DNA of 64,000 nt from Nectonema munidae (Eukaryota > Nematomorpha > Nectonematoida > Nectonematidae), in NCBI GenBank assembly GCA_030549495.1, contig JAUIRK010000745.1, forward strand, positions 310,001 through 374,000. Reading direction: 5' to 3'. How positions within the stretch are numbered: position 1 is the stretch's first letter; each line of letters starts with the position of its first letter. Positions 63,301-64,000 of the stretch are shown here, piece after piece. Position numbers and translations under genes: made by a program. The notes under the pieces are model-generated. The model did not search any database, had not been told where the DNA came from, and saw only the letters and a list, made by a program, of their open reading frames with translations.

Positions 63301-63975
63301 CTATTATTGCAATGAACCATCCAATATATCATAATGGACGCGAGTTGAGAAACACTGACTTAAGGTGTTTGAGATTATGAAGACGTAAAATCATTTTAGA
63401 CGCAAAATCGTGCTTTAATTTATTAAGGGTTTTACAAAATGTTGACCTATGCAGAATGGACTTGGACGAAGATTGGCGTATACAGTATCATTTTAAATTC
63501 TGTTCAAACCGTTTAAAATTTTAAGACCATTTTGTAATGCACACACATTTTGCAGTTTAATGTGTTCCTCTTTTATTTCTTTTAGCAATTTCATTGAGTG
63601 ACATATATAGATACTACTGATATATTAATCACATACGCTGATAAAATGTTTAAAAATCAGTTATTTGTCTTGGATAGGGTTGAAATGAGATGTTTAAATG
63701 ATTTAAGCGTTTGGAAAGTAAGTAAAAAAAGAATTTGTTAATGTTACAAATGAGGCACTTAAATGTTGTTCGCATTTTGCGCATTCTTACCCTTTGGCTT
63801 TTGTTCTTGGAATCTCTGTACTCTTTGAGCATGGATAAGAAATCTGAAAGACTCATAGTTGCGTGAGGCGGCTTATTGTATATCCTCTTGAAGTAGATAT
63901 TTGCTTCTTCTTCAATGTCATCCGAAAAATTTAAGTTGGTGTCAGGGAACATTGCGGACAAATCGAAATTCGGCG
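43487..63975 (-). CDS. CNOT1: CCR4-NOT complex subunit 1, C-terminal two thirds (12 exons, partial)
   Basis: Scaffold of the CCR4-NOT deadenylase complex that shortens mRNA poly(A) tails. Exons from 5' to 3' on the minus strand: 63975-63791, 62425-62219, 61379-61119 (end uncertain), 61061-60924, 60252-60073, 56957-56730, 55861-55637, 52453-52115, 51238-50901, 47810-47300, 46739-46510, 45359-43487. Phases agree at every junction and give about 1,570 residues up to TGA, close to the human segment from about residue 780 to 2376. Domains in order: TTP-binding HEAT region, MIF4G domain that docks the CAF1 nuclease (CNOT7/8), an Asn/Pro/Ser/Gly linker, DUF3819 (CNOT9 site), connector, and the NOT1 superfamily homology domain that binds CNOT2/CNOT3. 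The 5' third lies beyond 64000. Coding exons are clearly richer in GC than their introns. One intron carries a tRNA gene. Confidence 0.98.
45360..46509. other. CNOT1 intron (1.15 kb)
   Basis: Contains a 67-codon minus-strand frame at 45923-45720 that ends with an AATAAA embedded in its last codons. It has no family I recognise. Otherwise AT-rich. Confidence 0.4.
46510..46739 (-). CDS. CNOT1: CNOT1 exon (connector)
   Basis: Acceptor ATTTTTCAG; donor AAA|GTAAGG. Encodes [36 protein letters not shown] and [10 protein letters not shown], matching human KAVEGLLDA and the TRCLIECRDE region. Confidence 0.96.
46740..47299. other. CNOT1 intron (560 bp)
   Basis: GT-AG intron with donor GGAC|GTACGT. 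Nothing recognised. Confidence 0.6.
47300..47810 (-). CDS. CNOT1: CNOT1 exon, end of DUF3819 and linker
   Basis: Encodes [55 protein letters not shown] and, after a Gln/Ser-rich linker, [16 protein letters not shown] and [13 protein letters not shown]. This corresponds to the C-terminal part of the CNOT9-binding domain and the linker after it. Acceptor GTTTAAG. Confidence 0.96.
48705..48830 (-). repeat. tRNA-derived SINE, copy 3
   Basis: On the minus strand: TAGGGTTGGTTAGATACTG (A-box-like), ATAACTCAAGGTCTTGG, GCTTCGATCCCGC (B-box-like), ATCAAGCCTGCTTTC and TTCGATGAAAACACCCC. Its closest relative is copy 1, which shares the same words in order with only a few differences. Confidence 0.78.
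50351..50676. mobile_element. Non-autonomous hAT-like element
   Basis: Left end CAGTGGTTCCCCACCTTTTT and right end (reverse complement) CAATGCTTCTCGACCTCT are imperfect inverted repeats of the CAGTGGTTCTCAACC type common in hAT transposons. The interior has no coding capacity. Flanking octamers (TTTGTGTG and CTCTATAA) do not match, so the target duplication is lost or an end is misplaced. Confidence 0.5.
50901..51238 (-). CDS. CNOT1: CNOT1 exon, DUF3819 (CNOT9-binding)
   Basis: Acceptor TTCAAAAG; donor AAAAG|GTGAGC. Encodes [56 protein letters not shown] and [12 protein letters not shown], aligned throughout with the human CNOT9-binding helices. Joins the next exon as IDK-R-ISFEYE. Confidence 0.97.
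51239..52114. other. CNOT1 intron (876 bp)
   Basis: Donor AAAGA|GTAAGT. Nothing recognised. Confidence 0.6.
52115..52453 (-). CDS. CNOT1: CNOT1 exon, low-complexity linker and start of DUF3819
   Basis: The acceptor that keeps frame is CATTCAG at 52460-52454. A competing AG 10 nt upstream (ending 52464) would shift the frame. Encodes [16 protein letters not shown], a Pro/Asn/Ser/Gly linker (roughly 50 residues), then [20 protein letters not shown] and [15 protein letters not shown]. The linker is what varies most among animals. Confidence 0.92.
53480..53625 (+). repeat. Unclassified interspersed repeat, copy 2
   Basis: Second copy of the repeat at 35640-35800: CTCATACGATGTTATAAA, TTACCTATAT, TTGCAATTTGCACGAT, GAAAGAATGGAAAAATGTTC and ATATTTATTCTTTTTAAGTA in the same order. 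Confidence 0.6.
54540..55190 (+). pseudogene. Mobile-type ORF of uncharacterised family, decayed
   Basis: Broken plus-strand frames include [38 protein letters not shown] and a block resembling a Met-Ser-Leu-Lys / HxHLDxF / GERFHQDI / MMxDYxW series that I recall from repetitive hypothetical proteins of invertebrates. The family is presumed transposon-borne; its mechanism is unknown to me. It is not intact. Confidence 0.4.
55637..55861 (-). CDS. CNOT1: CNOT1 exon, end of MIF4G domain
   Basis: Encodes [19 protein letters not shown] and [17 protein letters not shown] to LSSIPKK, matching human VVFRPPNPWTM and [12 protein letters not shown]. The acceptor is a T-rich tract (TTTTTTTTCTTTTAG) that begins one base after a tRNA-Ala gene. 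Donor is AAGAAA|GTTAGT. Phase 0 at both ends. Confidence 0.95.
55878..55949 (-). tRNA. tRNA-Ala (anticodon CGC)
   Basis: 72 nt folding as a standard cloverleaf: acceptor GGGGATG with CTTCTCC, D stem ACTC/GAGT, anticodon stem CCCGC/GCGGG with loop TTCGCAT (anticodon CGC, reads GCG), T stem ATGGG/CCCAT and discriminator A. The alanine identity pair G3:U70 is present. The D stem pair 10:25 is A-U, where animal tRNA-Ala usually has G-C, so pairing is kept. The only mismatch is U6:U67. The B box GGTTCGAATCC is canonical. A run of eight T begins one base after the 3' end and suits Pol III termination. It sits in a CNOT1 intron in the same orientation as the gene. Confidence 0.88.
55950..56729. other. 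CNOT1 intron upstream of the tRNA gene
   Basis: The part of the 868-bp intron (55862-56729) outside the tRNA. Two open frames (56063-56335 and 56387-56698, minus) show no domain. Confidence 0.5.
56730..56957 (-). CDS. CNOT1: CNOT1 exon, MIF4G domain (CAF1 docking)
   Basis: Acceptor TTCTTTCTAG; donor AGCAAG|GTACCT. Encodes [33 protein letters not shown] and [20 protein letters not shown], among the most conserved CNOT1 stretches and part of the surface for the CNOT7/8 deadenylase. Confidence 0.97.
57172..57215 (+). repeat. hAT-like terminal sequence
   Basis: CAGGGATGCTCAACCTGCGG is close to the CAGGGGTGCTCAACCTGCGG type end of hAT transposons and is followed by GTGGCCCTC. No right end was found within the intron. 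Confidence 0.45.
58140..59260 (+). pseudogene. piggyBac-type transposase remnant 4
   Basis: Plus strand, antisense to CNOT1. A 112-codon frame (58176-58514) has [40 protein letters not shown] and [20 protein letters not shown], the N-terminal core of PGBD-like transposases (LG.xILSGYHxLP..xxYW). Later blocks in other frames read [18 protein letters not shown] and [16 protein letters not shown]. Several stops and frame changes follow. It is a different subfamily from remnants 1-3, nearer PGBD2/3 in style. The first catalytic Asp region cannot be read cleanly. Confidence 0.7.
60073..60252 (-). CDS. CNOT1: CNOT1 exon, MIF4G domain
   Basis: Acceptor CTTTTCAG; donor ATAAAA|GTAAGT. Encodes [33 protein letters not shown] and LSETYKNIK, matching human EEFMPWVSQYLVMKRVSIE and LNETYRNIK. 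Confidence 0.97.
60253..60923. other. CNOT1 intron (671 bp)
   Basis: Donor CAAAAA|GTAATT. Nothing recognised. Confidence 0.6.
60924..61061 (-). CDS. CNOT1: CNOT1 exon, start of MIF4G domain
   Basis: Acceptor TTTGCACAG. Encodes a Thr/Ser-rich lead ([19 protein letters not shown]) and the conserved [17 protein letters not shown]. Entirely in phase with the next exon. Confidence 0.95.
61119..61379 (-). CDS. CNOT1: CNOT1 exon, end of TTP-binding region (3' end uncertain)
   Basis: Acceptor ATTTTCAG. Encodes [38 protein letters not shown] and a Ser/Pro-rich linker. The frame stops near 61098, so it must splice before that. Two phase-0 donors fit: a GC donor AACAAG|GCAAAG at 61118, or a weak GT donor ATTTCC|GTATCT at 61157, which would end the exon at 61158. 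The GC donor has the better exonic AAG context. Confidence 0.9.
61380..62218. other. CNOT1 intron (839 bp)
   Basis: Donor TTTGGC|GTATCA. AT-rich, nothing recognised. Confidence 0.6.
62219..62425 (-). CDS. CNOT1: CNOT1 exon, TTP-binding HEAT region
   Basis: Acceptor GTTTTTAG. Encodes [37 protein letters not shown] and [15 protein letters not shown] to RYFG. Nearly every residue matches human [20 protein letters not shown] and neighbours. Confidence 0.97.
62426..63790. other. CNOT1 intron (1.4 kb)
   Basis: A patch of higher GC at about 62455-62640 keeps a minus-strand frame open ([19 protein letters not shown], then [13 protein letters not shown]). The two flanking CNOT1 exons already join in phase without it and I recognise no family. 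Otherwise AT-rich. Confidence 0.5.
63791..63975 (-). CDS. CNOT1: CNOT1 exon, first visible
   Basis: Acceptor TTCTTATTTAG at 63976; donor CAAAGG|GTAAGA. Encodes [37 protein letters not shown] and [16 protein letters not shown], matching human IYNHPPHPTMSVDEVLEML. The first two bases complete a codon from an exon beyond the window. Confidence 0.95.
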
Positions 63976-64000
63976 CTAAATAAGAAAAATCGTGATAGAG

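Overview
The window is AT-rich animal nuclear DNA, probably from an invertebrate. The species cannot be told from the sequence. Evidence is three intron-rich conserved eukaryotic genes, GT-AG splice sites with matching reading-frame phases, AATAAA signals, a Pol III tRNA gene and many decayed LINE, SINE, piggyBac-type and hAT-like repeats. The glutamate dehydrogenase carries the antenna insertion typical of animal enzymes.

Layout. Positions 1 to about 8,610 hold the 3' end of a TTF2 / lodestar-type SNF2 ATPase gene (+ strand, three exons visible); a decayed LINE fills its large intron. Positions 16,119-36,374 hold a complete mitochondrial glutamate dehydrogenase gene (+ strand, ten exons, 542 residues). 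Positions 43,487-63,975 hold the C-terminal two thirds of CNOT1, the CCR4-NOT scaffold (- strand, twelve exons, about 1,570 residues), which runs off the right edge. TTF2 and GLUD lie head to tail. GLUD and CNOT1 lie tail to tail across about 7 kb of repeats. I see no sign that the three genes act together: TTF2 acts in transcription termination, GLUD in mitochondrial nitrogen/carbon metabolism and CNOT1 in mRNA deadenylation.

Repeats. Six LINE fragments, four piggyBac-type transposase remnants (three of one family, all on the - strand), three copies of a tRNA-derived SINE, hAT-like ends, an unclassified mobile-type ORF, a (GAT)n microsatellite and a 741-bp tandem duplication that looks identical make up most of the recognisable non-genic sequence.

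Most unusual features: (1) a well-formed tRNA-Ala(CGC) gene in a CNOT1 intron whose T-run terminator is also the polypyrimidine tract of the next exon, with the tRNA 3' end only 16 nt from the splice junction; (2) the tandem duplication of a LINE 3' end; (3) three TCAC(A/G)TGA motifs within 51 bp of GLUD intron 1; (4) a possible GC-AG intron in CNOT1. I did not find a new multi-gene system. Exon borders come from reading splice signals, phase and recalled family conservation; no alignment program was run.
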